Source: Favolaschia claudopus
Lineage: Eukaryota > Basidiomycota > Agaricomycetes > Agaricales > Mycenaceae
DNA: 64,000 bases
Reading direction: 5' to 3'
Assembly: GCA_037176885.1 (NCBI GenBank)
Contig: JAWWNJ010000027.1
Coordinates: 992,001 to 1,056,000, forward strand
A program made the position numbers and the translations under genes. Of this stretch, positions 38,741 through 48,646 are shown in pieces. Under the pieces are notes generated by a model that saw only the letters and a program-made list of their open reading frames with translations, did not search any database and had not been told where the DNA came from. Each line of letters opens with the position of its first letter. Positions within the stretch are counted from its first letter, which is position 1.

Positions 38741-40587
38741 CATCAGGAAAATCCGATTTTGAGCCATAGACCTCCATAGAGAACGGCCTACTATGGGAGG
38801 CTATGAGTCACTCTGGGACACTATGGCGCACTTTAGATTGCGCCCCTCCACTATGAGTGTCTATCAAGTGCTATGACGCTCTATGAGGTCCAGTGCGGCT
38901 TTTCAAAGAAGGTTCAAAAATGGCTTTTAGATGATATTGAATGTAGACCGCAATACTAAGGGCTGGCAACTTACAACAGAAACGAAGCTGGGCAGAAAGT
39001 TGAAACTCGCGAAGTCGGAGGTCGAGAAAAAGACAAGTCCGAATGGTCACGTGGGCGTGTGCGTGGGATCTGGTTCGTTTTGATCAAACATCGTACGACT
39101 TTTCTTCGTCTGTCACCACTTCATGCATCCTCAGCCCCCACCGCCATTGCACCTCACCCAGCTTGCATGCTATTATGATCCTTCGACCTCTTCAAATCTC
39201 TTCAACTTGTCCTTGTCAGAGGCAGCATCAACCAGCCTCGAGCAGTGAAAGGCGTCGCGCACGTCCTCGAAACGGTTCCTAGCTAGTAGTAATTCGGGGT
39301 CCATACACCTCCGGTGTGTGTTTTACCCTCCAGTCAACGCTACACTGGCTAATTCGACGGGCGTTCAGCGTCCCTTTACACCCTTATCTCCTCCGCCATT
39401 TTCCGCACTTGGCCTCACCTCTTCCATGACTTCAAACTGTTCCCCCTCACAATCCAATCCTTGCCTCAAATATCCGGATACCTCCCGCCTTCAAGGTCCC
39501 CCGCTCGTTGTACCGCCGTCCTCGTCCCTCCTGCCCATGGCGCAACCCCGCTTCCATCATCGTCTGCACCAACAGTCTACGCATCTCCGGCCCACGCATT
39601 GTTTCCACCGGCGTCCCGCACCCTACCGCGCAGCCGTACGATGGATGCTCCACGGGCGGCAACGTGTACGCGCCGCCGTCGCCACTTGCCATCACCCTGG
39701 CGACAAGCATGGTCCATCACATTCGGAAATTCGAAAACACTCTTCACGGGCTGCCGTATGCTCGTCTCCCTCCTCAATTTCCGAGTATGCACTTCAGCTG
39801 GGTTTGTCTCAGCATCTGTTGATGCGGACACTTCGTGACAGCAAGAACTGTTGGTCGGCTTTCGACGAATGCTATGAATTTTACAAGTGCTCCTTCAAAG
39901 CTTCAAGTTCTTTTTCAATTTTGGCGTTCATCGCGTATTGGCGCACTCCCGGCGATTACAATCCAGCTGTTCTTGTTTGAATCAATGTTCCATCAACTCA
40001 GCAACCTGATTCAGCGCCACTTTACCCCCTCCGCCTCTTATCCTCCTCGCGACCCATAATCCAGGTGTATCAAATTCATCTCTTCAAGTGTTCTGTCGGC
40101 TCTGCCATGCTTTCAGCTAAAGACACCGCGACGCTCAATACACTCCCCTCAAAATTTCTTGATATGCGTGTGACAAGCAACGCTTCTTCGACCTCTGCAA
40201 CATCAATCTCCGAATCAAGTACCGTGCTTTATTCCCAATCCGTTCCCGGCCCTTTTGCCTCCTTCCCCCGCTCTTCCTATCTGCCGCAATATCGACTCAT
40301 CCTTGGCTGGTGTCGGACTGCCGGTTATATACATGTAGTGCTTATTCTTGTCGCAAAATATGATTTGTTTCACATATTTATTGTGCGTACTTTGAGCCAC
40401 TTTGACGACTTTGAGCACTATAAGAGCTATGACTATGGCTACTTTGACCAACTTTGGGTGTCTATGAATCTGACGACGGTGCACCCAGGTTTCTATGTAG
40501 CTCGGTCCTCGGCTATGACGTCTTTGACGTCTATGGGGTGCTATAGCGGTCTCTGGCGGTCTTTGGCGCAGTTTCAGTTCTCCCAGC
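38741..40587. mobile_element. DNA element with CTATG-rich subterminal repeats
   Basis: About 1.85 kb separates GLKQ from AGRTWNRTF of the copia RT, so it is an insertion. Its ends form a weak inverted repeat of about 35 bp (left GCCATAGACCTCCATAGAG, right complement GCCAAAGACCGCCAGAGAC). Within 150-250 bp of both ends the word CTWTGR recurs many times at about 10-12 bp spacing. Interior frames (39318-39980, 40065-40676) show no transposase, so it may be non-autonomous. A target duplication was not found. Confidence 0.6.
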
Positions 40588-41380
40588 TTGAAGCTGGGAG
40601 AACTTGGAACAGGACTTTTGACACAGAGATTCTAAAACTCGGATTCCATCGCTTGAATTACCTGCCTTTATGTTGATAAGAAGGCAAGCAGGCTTGTTTT
40701 GTTGTGGTCTATGTTGATGATCTTCTTGTTGCTGCAACTTCTAAAGAATTCTCTTCCAAAGTCAAAAGAATGCTTTCATCTACTTTTAAGATGCGTAGGT
40801 CTAGCCAAATACCTCCTTGGGATCGAGATCGTTCGAAACCGTAAGAAGCGCACCATTGCACTGAACCAGCGTCAGTATATTGACAAAGTCCTTTCTCGCT
40901 ATGGCATGACAGACTGCAAACCTGTATTCACGCCTATGTCTACTGGAATCCCGCTCACAGAGAATGACCCTGATGACGACAGTATCATTACCCATATGGC
41001 TATTGTCGAAGGTGGATCTATTGTTCCATATCAAAGTGTAATCGGGTCTGCTATGTATGCCATGCTAGGTACTCGACCAGATCTTGCATAGAGTGTAGGA
41101 GTGCTTGGTCGATTTAGTGCAAAGCCAAAGAGAATTCATTGGGCAGCAGCAAAACGACTTCTTCGATACCTCAAAGGCACCCGTCATTGGGAAATTGTAT
41201 ACAACGGGGCTGACATCAGCATGGACATGCAATTTCTGGGATACAGTGATGTCAATTGGAATGGAGACAGAGATACATCTCGTTCTACTTCTGGTTATGT
41301 GTTCATTGTCAACTCTGGAGCAATCGGATGGTCTAGCCGTCGGCAATCCATGGTCGCTCTATCTTCTACTCAGCATTAAA
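40588..41380 (+). pseudogene. Copia 1 reverse transcriptase and RNase H, C-terminal part
   Basis: AGRTWNRTFDTEILKLGFHR, then CFVVVYVDDLLVAATSK (catalytic YVDD), a small deletion at FKMR, then LGLAKYLLGIEIVRNRKK and the RNase H start NGDRDTSRSTSGYVF and WSSRRQSMVALSST. One stop occurs in RPDLA-SVGVLG and the frame ends at 41380, so the catalytic end of RNase H is missing. Confidence 0.85.
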
Positions 41381-41846
41381 ACAGCAGAGAGACGCGATGG
41401 TTGCGGCGACAGAGGATCCCAAGTAAGTAGATTTGACCGTCAATAAAGCCATAACGCACCGACATCCATCCCTGTAGCTTTTTCGGCACGCTCTCGTTCC
41501 CTTCTCGCCCTCTGTGCCAGCCATCGTTTGGAAGGTGCTTGCGTTAGAGTCTGAGGTTGACGATTTTCACGGGCTCTTTAAAAAATGTCTTCTGTTGGTC
41601 TTCTGAGTTGACCAAGAGATCGCGGAGAGATCACACGGAAGCGTTAAAGAAATAGGCGAGGCTACGGGGGTGTGTGGAGTTGGTCTGCAGCATTGTGGAG
41701 CGGAGGTTGGAAGACGCGAGACGGCAGCGGAGTTGTGGTGAGCTGTTTGGCTGGGGACAGATGACGTTGGTGGGGCCTTCGGGTGTTCCCGGAACCACTT
41801 GATTGACGTTTGTCCAGAGTCAACCCTCGATTGTAATATAGATCTA
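41381..41846. other. Unassigned sequence between copia RNase H and the 3' LTR remnant
   Basis: No gene is recognised. A segment at 41696-41805 (GGAGCGGAG...GGCAGCGGAGTTGT) is similar to 41989-42100, which suggests two relics of one repeat on either side of the LTR remnant. Confidence 0.35.
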
Positions 41847-41912
41847 CCTACTTGTATTTACTTACTCATTGTGTAGTTAATGCGCCTTCCGCGCATTTTC
41901 AGATTCTGTTAA
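41847..41912 (+). repeat. Partial 3' LTR of copia element 1
   Basis: The 66 bp from CTACCTACTTG to TTCTGTTAACA match the inner half of the 5' LTR. The left part is missing. Confidence 0.65.
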
Positions 41913-42342
41913 CAGAAAGGTAGAGGAAAAATGTTTATTGAACGGGACGCTACGGGTGTACAGCTACATGGTCAGATGCGGAGCGGTGTGGAGCGGAGAC
42001 TGGTGAACGGGAGAGGCAGCAGCAGCGGAGTTGTCGTTAGTTGTTTGGCAACGGACTGATGACGTGAGTGGGGCATATTGGCCACCCGGAAATATTCCAG
42101 CAATCCACCAATCAAAGGCCAGGGAAGTCCAATCACAGACTGGTAAAAATGGGGGGTTTTTTTTTCAGTTGCCAACATGCTCTAACAGAGCGTAGTTGGG
42201 GGTACAAAAACAAAATCCTAATGTAAAACGGGGCTCCACACAATATTTTCAAGGTGGAGCCACAGGCTGAATCCCGACTGAAAGGTGTGCTCCCCTGGAT
42301 TTTGATAGCAAGGTTGTTAATATGGGCGGAGAGCGCAACTAA

Positions 42343-42752
42343 GAGCCTGTTCGGATGCACGATAGGAATCCTATTGCTATTGTTCTTCCTTTTACAGCAA
42401 TCGAATTGTTGAGAATTGTCGTGATGGATACTGTCACTCGTCACTTGATGCCGAACTGCTCGGCGCGTGGGTGGACATTCTTGCTACATGGACGAGTCTT
42501 AGAAACAGAGGCATCAGTAAAGTGAACAATACAAAGTCTGCCAGATTTTACGCGCCACCGACAGACCCAGAACTCGGCCAACGCGCTTGAAGTCGGCGGG
42601 AACTACGCATCAAATCACAGGTCGGGTCACAGGTGATGAGTTCCGTCACGACAATTCCAGACAATTCCGCGGACAAGTGCGGACAATAAAATTACTGTAA
42701 AAGGCAATACAATAGCAATAGGATTTAATTCATTGTGCATCCGAACAGGCTC
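42343..42752. mobile_element. PIF/Harbinger-like MITE with TAA duplication
   Basis: The ends read GAGCCTGTTCGGATGCAC and complement, and inner parts (CCTATTGCTATTGT, CCTTTTACAG) also match, giving about 55 bp of imperfect TIR. TAA flanks both sides (42340-42342 and 42753-42755). A 3-bp TWA duplication with a G-rich CCTGTT start fits PIF/Harbinger (Tourist-like) MITEs. There is no transposase in the 410 bp. Confidence 0.7.
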
Positions 42753-43051
42753 TAATACGCTCTAATATGACTGGAAATTTGTTTTTTTGTTGTTGAGCGA
42801 TTTGATACATATCAAGCCAAAACTACCCGATATGGTAGTCCGGCAAACGCCGGACGGGAAATGTTGACGCTTCCTTCGCCATTTTGGGCCGAGAAAAGTT
42901 GCTGTTACGCGTTACGCCGTTCCATATTGTTCCGTTCACAAGGGGCCGATACCCGGATTAAATTACATTTTACCGAAGTTACTTGGTCAGCGTTTGTTTT
43001 ATTAATTGTTGGACGTGTACCTTACAGTATCAGGCCACGTAAGGCTCATTA

Positions 43052-43549
43052 CAGCCGTTTTGGAAACAATTACGGGTTTTGATTGAGTGGTGCTTGTTCA
43101 TTTGTGCTTACGTTTGTTGACGATTCTGTCATCGGCAAAGCCGGGAGCACCACTTTGTGGTAGTGCTGCCGCGAGGCGAGGTCGAGGTACCTTGAGGTGA
43201 TGGCCCATCAACCTTGAACCCACCTTGAGATGACGTCACCTCAGCGGTCCACCTCGAAATTCACTCTCTTCACTTCATTTTCATTCCCTGAGCCGCGAAA
43301 AAAGTTCAGCTAGCCTACAGTGGCCCACTCATGAGCACCTATCATGTTTATCTGGTGTTAACAACTGTTTCTAAATATTATTTCCGAAAACAGTCTCAAG
43401 GCGCCATCACCTCGACTACCATAAATGGCAACAGTTTAAGGCCAAGGTCACCTCACCTCCGAGGGCCTCCACCTCGCGGCAGCACTACTTTGTGGGGTGT
43501 TGCCATACCACATCAAGTGCCGCTGGTCTCTTGTAGGACCCCCGGCAAC
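43052..43549. mobile_element. Left part of the CAGCCGTTTTGG MITE, interrupted
   Basis: From CAGCCGTTTTGGAAACAA onward it follows the element at 56104-56488 (GTGCTTACGTTTGTTGACGA, TCTGTCATCGGCAAAG). The match continues past the hAT MITE at 43161-43487 (CCATACCACATCAAGTGC) and stops near 43549. The right end is missing. TA precedes the left end. Confidence 0.7.
43161..43487. mobile_element. hAT MITE copy C (327 bp)
   Basis: It is inverted relative to copies A and B, with the 8-bp duplication CTTTGTGG perfect on both sides (43153-43160 and 43488-43495). The related element at 56104-56488 has the same flanks without the insert (AGCACCAATTGTGGGGCG), which is a natural empty site. Confidence 0.92.
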
Positions 43550-43579
43550 CAACTATGATGCCTGCCCGCGAAAAAAAAA

Positions 43580-43715
43580 AAAAATCGGATAAAACAAGCG
43601 CCTCCCCGGATTCGGATAAAAAATCGGCTCTAGGACAGCTAGGGCTGGCCGAAAATTCGGATAAAATGGCGGGGTCGGCAGCTAGGTCTGGTTCAGGTTC
43701 GGATAAAATTTAGAG
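43580..43715. repeat. Interspersed TTCGGATAAAA motif
   Basis: (T/A)TCGGATAAAA occurs four times (about 43585, 43609, 43656 and 43699) with spacings of 24-47 bp and diverged spacers. An A13 run precedes it. The function is unknown. Confidence 0.45.
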
Positions 43716-43909
43716 TTGGCCGCAGCTGCCGTGGACGGATTGTACGAGCTTTGGTATAAATATGAACATGTATTACATCGACTCTGCCGGCGTTTGGCTG
43801 GCGTCTAAAAGCTTGAAGGACAGGTTGAATAATGCAAGTCTTTTGTTTGCGTTTTTCCAAGTCCCGCTCCGCATCACTTCTACGACGATTTTCTCGAAGC
43901 TCGCGCATC

Positions 43910-43992
43910 ATGGCAGGCCTCGTTGAGGTCCTCGACTCAGATGACGAAGACCAGCTGCCGCCTTTCGATGCCCGCGAGTGGATCGGGAACAA
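43910..43992 (+). pseudogene. N-terminus of an unknown gene cut by copia element 2
   Basis: From ATG 43910 the peptide MAGLVEVLDSDDEDQLPPFD then AREWIGN has an acidic Ser/Asp patch like many nuclear proteins. It is cut at 43993, where the LTR-like repeat starts. The remainder was not found beyond 50204. It is not recognised. Confidence 0.3.
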
Positions 43993-44074
43993 TCTCAAAA
44001 CCGGACGTCCGTCCTAGACAGAATACACGATTAGCTCAGCGTCGTGTTAGTTAACAACAACAGCTCTATTATGC
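43993..44074 (-). repeat. LTR-like repeat, left copy
   Basis: It matches the right copy at about 80 of 82 positions. Further LTR words (TTAGTTAACAACAACAGCT, AGACAGAATACACGATTAGC) are scattered at 44077-44099 and 44776-44794, so the 3' LTR was expanded by duplication and by the insertions at 44241-44777. Confidence 0.7.
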
Positions 44075-44240
44075 ACCTAGACAGAATACACGATTAGCTA
44101 GGGAATACTGTAAGTAATGTATTCCTGGGTACAGAATAATAGAGGCCTCACCTCAGCGTCGTGTCTATAATAAAAGACACTACGGGACCGCAGGTCCCGT
44201 GATAATTCACGTGAAAAAGCAGGTGACTTTTCACACGCTT

Positions 44241-44777
44241 TCCCCGGCGCCGCGCGCCGGCGAGTGCAGCGAGCGGCAGTGCGGCGCCGCGGGCACGGAA
44301 TCCAGCAAAAAAAAAAACACGCGGGGTTTGGGGCGGAGCCCCGACAAGCTGTGCACAACTTCCAGCTATCTACAAAACACTGGAGCGCTCCGAAAAAAAG
44401 TTCACACAACGGTTTTGACAGCTCCTGCCTAATTCGGCCAGCCCGCTCCACTTTCTCCAACGACACTCGCCCTTTCGTCACTGCTCCTGGAACGTCTCTC
44501 CTTCCTACAATACCTTCCGCTACATCCCTCCTGCACACAAGCGGCTCCTGATTACCATGGCCGCCTAGGCTGCAACACGAGGTCGCCCCGCCCTGACGAG
44601 CCAGCCGTCGACGCAATGGATCCGGCAGTGCCTACCTCATATGGTAATTGACGTCATCGCATCAATGGGAACTTTTTTTCGGAGCGCTCCAGTGTTTTGT
44701 AGATAGCTGTCAAGCCGTAGGTAGGGACGTGAGCGCAGCGAGCCGGCCCTGCCGAAGGCGGGGTGCTTAAGCTTGTT
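44241..44777. repeat. GC-rich dispersed repeat, copy 2, interrupted
   Basis: Inverted relative to 7113-7306. The two halves 44241-44356 and about 44713-44777 join to the intact copy at GTGCAC/AGCCGTAGG once the TIR element at 44363-44709 is removed. It lies inside LTR sequence of copia element 2 (TGTTAGTTAACAACAACAGC resumes at 44775). Confidence 0.75.
44363..44709. mobile_element. TIR element with 41-bp perfect ends
   Basis: CAGCTATCTACAAAACACTG followed by GAGCGCTCCGAAAAAAAGTTC is repeated inverted at 44669-44709 with no mismatch seen. The 347-bp element interrupts the GC-rich repeat. The outer bases do not show TA on both sides, so the superfamily is open. No transposase is encoded. Confidence 0.8.
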
Positions 44778-44940
44778 AGTTAACAACAACAGCTGAGGAA
44801 AAGCTTGGAGCGTGACGTGACGTGACATGTCACCGCTAGCGATGACGCAGTTGGATTCAGAGTTGGGGAGCCTGAAATCCACTTGCGTCATAGTTGCCTA
44901 AAGATAGATTTTAGGTTTGGCTCGCTCGCTTCCCGTTGGT

Positions 44941-47028
44941 TTAGACACTCCCACTCGAGGTAAACCGTAATCCCAAGGCTCTTGCGAACTTCCAACGGGA
45001 AAGAGGCTTAGTAAGGATGTCGGCCACCATGTCGTGGGTAGACACGTAGCGAATGACGGCCTCGCCTTTTGCCACAATGTCGTCGCGAATGAAGTGGTAT
45101 TTGCGCTGTATGTGTTTGGTGCGTGCTCGAAATTGTGGGTCCCGACAGAGGATGATAGCTGCTTGATTATCACAGAAGAGTTCTGTGGGTCCGCGCTGCT
45201 CGTGGCCGACTTCTGCAAAGAAGGTGCGCAACCAGGCTAGGTGCTGCCCGGCGTTTGACAGTCCAATGTATTCTGACTCAGTTGAGGATAGGGCAACCAT
45301 GCCTTGCCGTTTGCTGGACCAGCCCAATGCTCCTCGACCAGATATGAATGCGTATCCGGAGGTGGATCGAGAAGTCTCGTCGTCACCAGACCAGTCGGCG
45401 TCAGAGAACCCGTGGAAGTCAAGATCCCCAGCAATGTCCGAGCCGTCGAAGCACAACTCAAGGTTACGAGTATACTTCATGTAGCGCAGGCCGCGCTTTG
45501 CAGCTTCCCAGTGGCATGCTTTGGGGTTTGCACTGTACCGTCCAAGCACGCCAACAAGGTATGCCAGATCAGGTCGTGTCCCCTGGACAGCATACTGAAT
45601 TGAGCCAACCACAGTAGCATATGACACTGTCTTTCCGTTTATGGTCTGTTGGAGCAGTGTGGTGTTGTCGACGGGGTCTTCAGCAGTGAGGCGAGGAGGC
45701 GTAGCCATTGGAGTCTTTGACGGGTTACAGTCTGCCATACCGCAACGCTTAAGGACAGCGTCAATGTACTTCGTTTGGGAAAGAGAGATAGTGCGTCGCT
45801 GTCGGTCCCGTTTGATCTCGATCCCGAGGATGAACGAAGCAGCTCCAAGGTCCCGCATCTTGAATGTGGATGCGAGGAGAGCTTTTATCTTGTCCATGTA
45901 TGGACGGGATGAGGCTGCAAGCAGTAGGTCGTCAACGTAGACCACCAGGTATACATATCTCTCCTTTCTTTCCCTTGAAGACGTACAGGCATGTCTCTGC
46001 GTCCAGCCGGTATGCACCAAGCTCCAGCAGTTTTGCGTCGAGAGTGACATTCCACACGCGACCGGCGTCCTTCAGACCATAGAGGGAACGTTTGAGTCGC
46101 CAACAGAACCCCTCTGGAATATCCACTCCCTCCGGCGGTGAGACGTAGATGGCGTCCTCGATAACACCATTGAGCTATGCGGTGGATACGTCCATCTGGT
46201 CCAGCTCCAGGTCGTACTTGGCAGCCAGCAAGCAGATGATGCGGCTCGACTCAAGGTTCGCAACGGGGGCAAAGGTCTCCTTGAGGTTTCCACCCTGCTG
46301 TCCAAGATCCCGGGCCACGATACGGAGCTTGTATCGTTCGATGTTCCCCTTGCTGTCCAGCTTTATGCGCATGACTGGTTTGGTGCTGATTGGTTTGACT
46401 CCAGCGGGTGTGGGGACGATCTCATAGACATCGTTACCAGCTAAGTTTCCCATCTCCTCCGCAAGTGCCACCCTCCACTTATCAGCGTCTGGTCCGCTGA
46501 ATGCCTCAGTGAGTGTAGCGGGAGTGGGAATTTCACTTGGGCCGCTATTGGCTATGCCAGCGAAGAAGGCATCGTCAATGTCAATGAGCTCGACTTCAGG
46601 TTCTTCCTCAATGATTTGTGGAAGGTCAGCGACTTGGAGGGGAGGGGATTCTGGCTCGGCCGGCTGAGGCAGCAGTTCGGGTTTCCGGAGCTGCTGAGGG
46701 CCATCTGACTTCTGTAGAAGGTTTCGGTTTCGATCTGCTGGTTTTCTGGCACGTTCTCCTCGTCGGAGCATGGGCTCCTCAGGCTTTGGCAGAGCTGGGA
46801 CCGGTACTGGTGGTGCGACGACGGTGGGTAGTGGACGTGGTGACGCAATGGGATTTTTCCTGCGGGCAATGTGCTCAGAGATGGAAGTGGGGTTTACTGG
46901 GACAGGAATGCGAGAGGGTGTTTCGCGTTTTACTGTGCTGATAGTCTCTGTGTCTGTCTCCCCCCCTTGCCGAATGGAAGAAGTCCCTGGTGCTCCCACT
47001 GGCTCGACATCGTCAATCACGCTCCCAC
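44941..47028 (-). pseudogene. Copia 2 reverse transcriptase and RNase H
   Basis: From the right, a Pro/Glu-rich linker is followed by TPATLTEAFSGPDADKWRVAL, VKPISTKPVMRIKLD, then a stop (TAG at 46175, at the place of Tyr or Lys before LNGVIEDAIYV), GFCWRLKRSLYGLKDAGRVW, a frameshift at the GKK/GEICI join near 45960, YLVVYVDDLLLAASS (catalytic YVDD) and FILGIEIKRDRQRRTISLSQ. RNase H is complete, with GDDETSRSTSGYAFI, CDNQAAIIL and HDMVADILTKPLS. Two disruptions inactivate it. Confidence 0.85.
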
Positions 47029-47039
47029 TGTCTGAGGGC

Positions 47040-47660
47040 TCCCTGTGATGCGAGTCGGTTCGGCGGCTTCTTGGGAATGGGAAGGAACAAGAATAGAGAT
47101 AAGAGCGCCAGAGCTCTGGGCGCTGGCGGTAGTAGTCGTGTCTCGTCAGCCGTTGTAACCCATCGACAAGGGGCTGGTTGACCCTCAGTCGGGCTCCTGT
47201 GACCTAGGAGGCACGGGGAGCAGTTATACGCATGCTCAGGCTAGCAACGGGTCCTGGGTGGTTAGCCTTCGGCGGTAGCGCCGCCGCTCGTTGAGATCCC
47301 TCTTAACCGTAGGACATGGTGGTCAAAGTTAAGCAAGATATTCTTATGTAATGATGACGAGCGTAATGTAAGGTATCAGCCGTGTAAGTAAGTAAATAAT
47401 ATATACCCGTCACAGAGCCCCCCACACGGTTGGTGCCTGCCATGAAGCAGAAATTAAATATGCTCATCCCAGGATAGCATCACAATGGCCCCCCAAATTC
47501 TGCATCCCTAGGATGCAGAGATTCCCATCAAGGAGGAAAAAAAGTTGGCCAGCTTTATTGGAGAATGCGGCAGTGATTCTCTGCATTATTGGCTGCCGCA
47601 ATGGCATCTGGGAGATAGCCAGATGCCTATCTTCAGCTGGCGGCCAGGGCGGACTAGCAG
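47040..47660. other. Unassigned insert or variable region in copia 2
   Basis: About 620 bp lie between HSRHVRFDETGETDTS of the integrase and the pre-RT linker and encode no copia peptide. It has a small hairpin (GGCGGTAGCGCCGCC near 47269). It is probably another insertion, but ends and duplication are not resolved. Confidence 0.4.
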
Positions 47661-47662
47661 AG

Positions 47663-48640
47663 CTACAGAAGGATGATGTTCCTTCGTAGGACAGAGGTGT
47701 CTGTTTCCCCTGTCTCATCGAAGCGGACATGTCGGCTGTGGAAGATGGCCTTGGTCTTTACATCCAGGAGGCGATACGCCTTCTTCCCATCCCCCACATC
47801 ACCATTACCATAGCCAAGCATGATGCACTGGCGGCCACGGTTGGAGAACTTCCCGACGCGCTTGTCCTTTGGTATCAAAGCATATCCCGTGCAGCCAAAC
47901 GGTCGGAACTGAATGGGGTCAACCTTTCGCTTGAACAGGGTCTCGTATGGTGGTACACCGTTGTTGGAGGAGTATGGCCGGCGTCCAAGAACGTAGGAGG
48001 CACAGCTCATGGCCTCCTTCCAGAAGTTTTGTGGAAGGCCTGAATCGATGAGCATGGTGAGGGCGGTGGAAACGAGCGTCTGATTTGCTCGTTCAGCTAC
48101 ACCATTCTGCTCGGGCGTGTCTGCGGCGGTTGTGTGATGGATGATTCCGCTGGCTTTCAATTCTGCCTCCAGTTCGTTAGAGGTGAACTCCCCCCCGTTG
48201 TCGGTGCGCCAGAAGTCAATGAAGTTTTCGGAGAATATGATCTCCTCAATCTCTTCCTCAAAGAAGGCTTTCACGTCCGCCTTCCAGTGCTTGAAGGCAG
48301 CATGCACGTCGCTCTTCTTCTTGAGGTAGAGTACCCAATCAAAGCCACTGTGATCGTCGAAGAAGGTAATCCAGTAACGATACCCGTCTCGAGACTGTGG
48401 GCTGACCGGTCCGCCGACGTCACTATGTATAATCTGTAGTGGGCGTGTTGCCCGCTGACGTCCCTCAGTTGGGAACGGCTGCTTGCGCATCTTTCCCTGA
48501 GCGCAGGCGTGGCAGAATTTAGGGGTACCGGTGGTGCGCTCCACACCCTTCAGGTGTCCCTTCCTGACCATACGCTCAAGGCTGTCTATTCCCACATGTG
48601 CCATGCGGCGGTGGAGGACGTTAATGTCGACGGCGGCAAG
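47663..48640 (-). pseudogene. Copia 2 integrase
   Basis: The pre-integrase finger (LHRRMAHVG, CHACAQGKM) leads into the integrase core with HSDVGGP, WRTDNGGEF and PEQNGVAERAN. Then come YSSNNGVPPYETLFKRK and FRPFGCTGYALIPKDKR, the usual post-core region. It is separated from the protease by one stop at 48647. Confidence 0.85.
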
Positions 48641-48646
48641 TGCACA

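Larger units (their letters stand above)
34834..41912 (+). mobile_element. Copia element 1, degenerate
   Basis: A 5' LTR-like region (34834-35089) and a partial 3' LTR (41847-41912) share CTACCTACTTGTATTTACTT and TGCGCCTTCCGCGCATTTTC. The inner edge of the 5' LTR is followed by GGTTATGGGCC at 35089, a primer-binding site of the half-tRNA iMet type known from copia elements. Gag, protease, integrase, RT and RNase H follow in copia order but in several frames. A solo LTR and a DNA transposon lie inside. Confidence 0.85.

Noticed and set aside
43573..43586. An A13 run read as the poly(A) tail of a LINE.
   Set aside because: No LINE 3' end precedes it and no target duplication was seen.
47281..47345. 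GATCCCTC...AAAGTTAAGC recalls an internal part of 5S rRNA.
   Set aside because: The match is short, the order of the other 5S segments is missing, and the conserved ends are absent.
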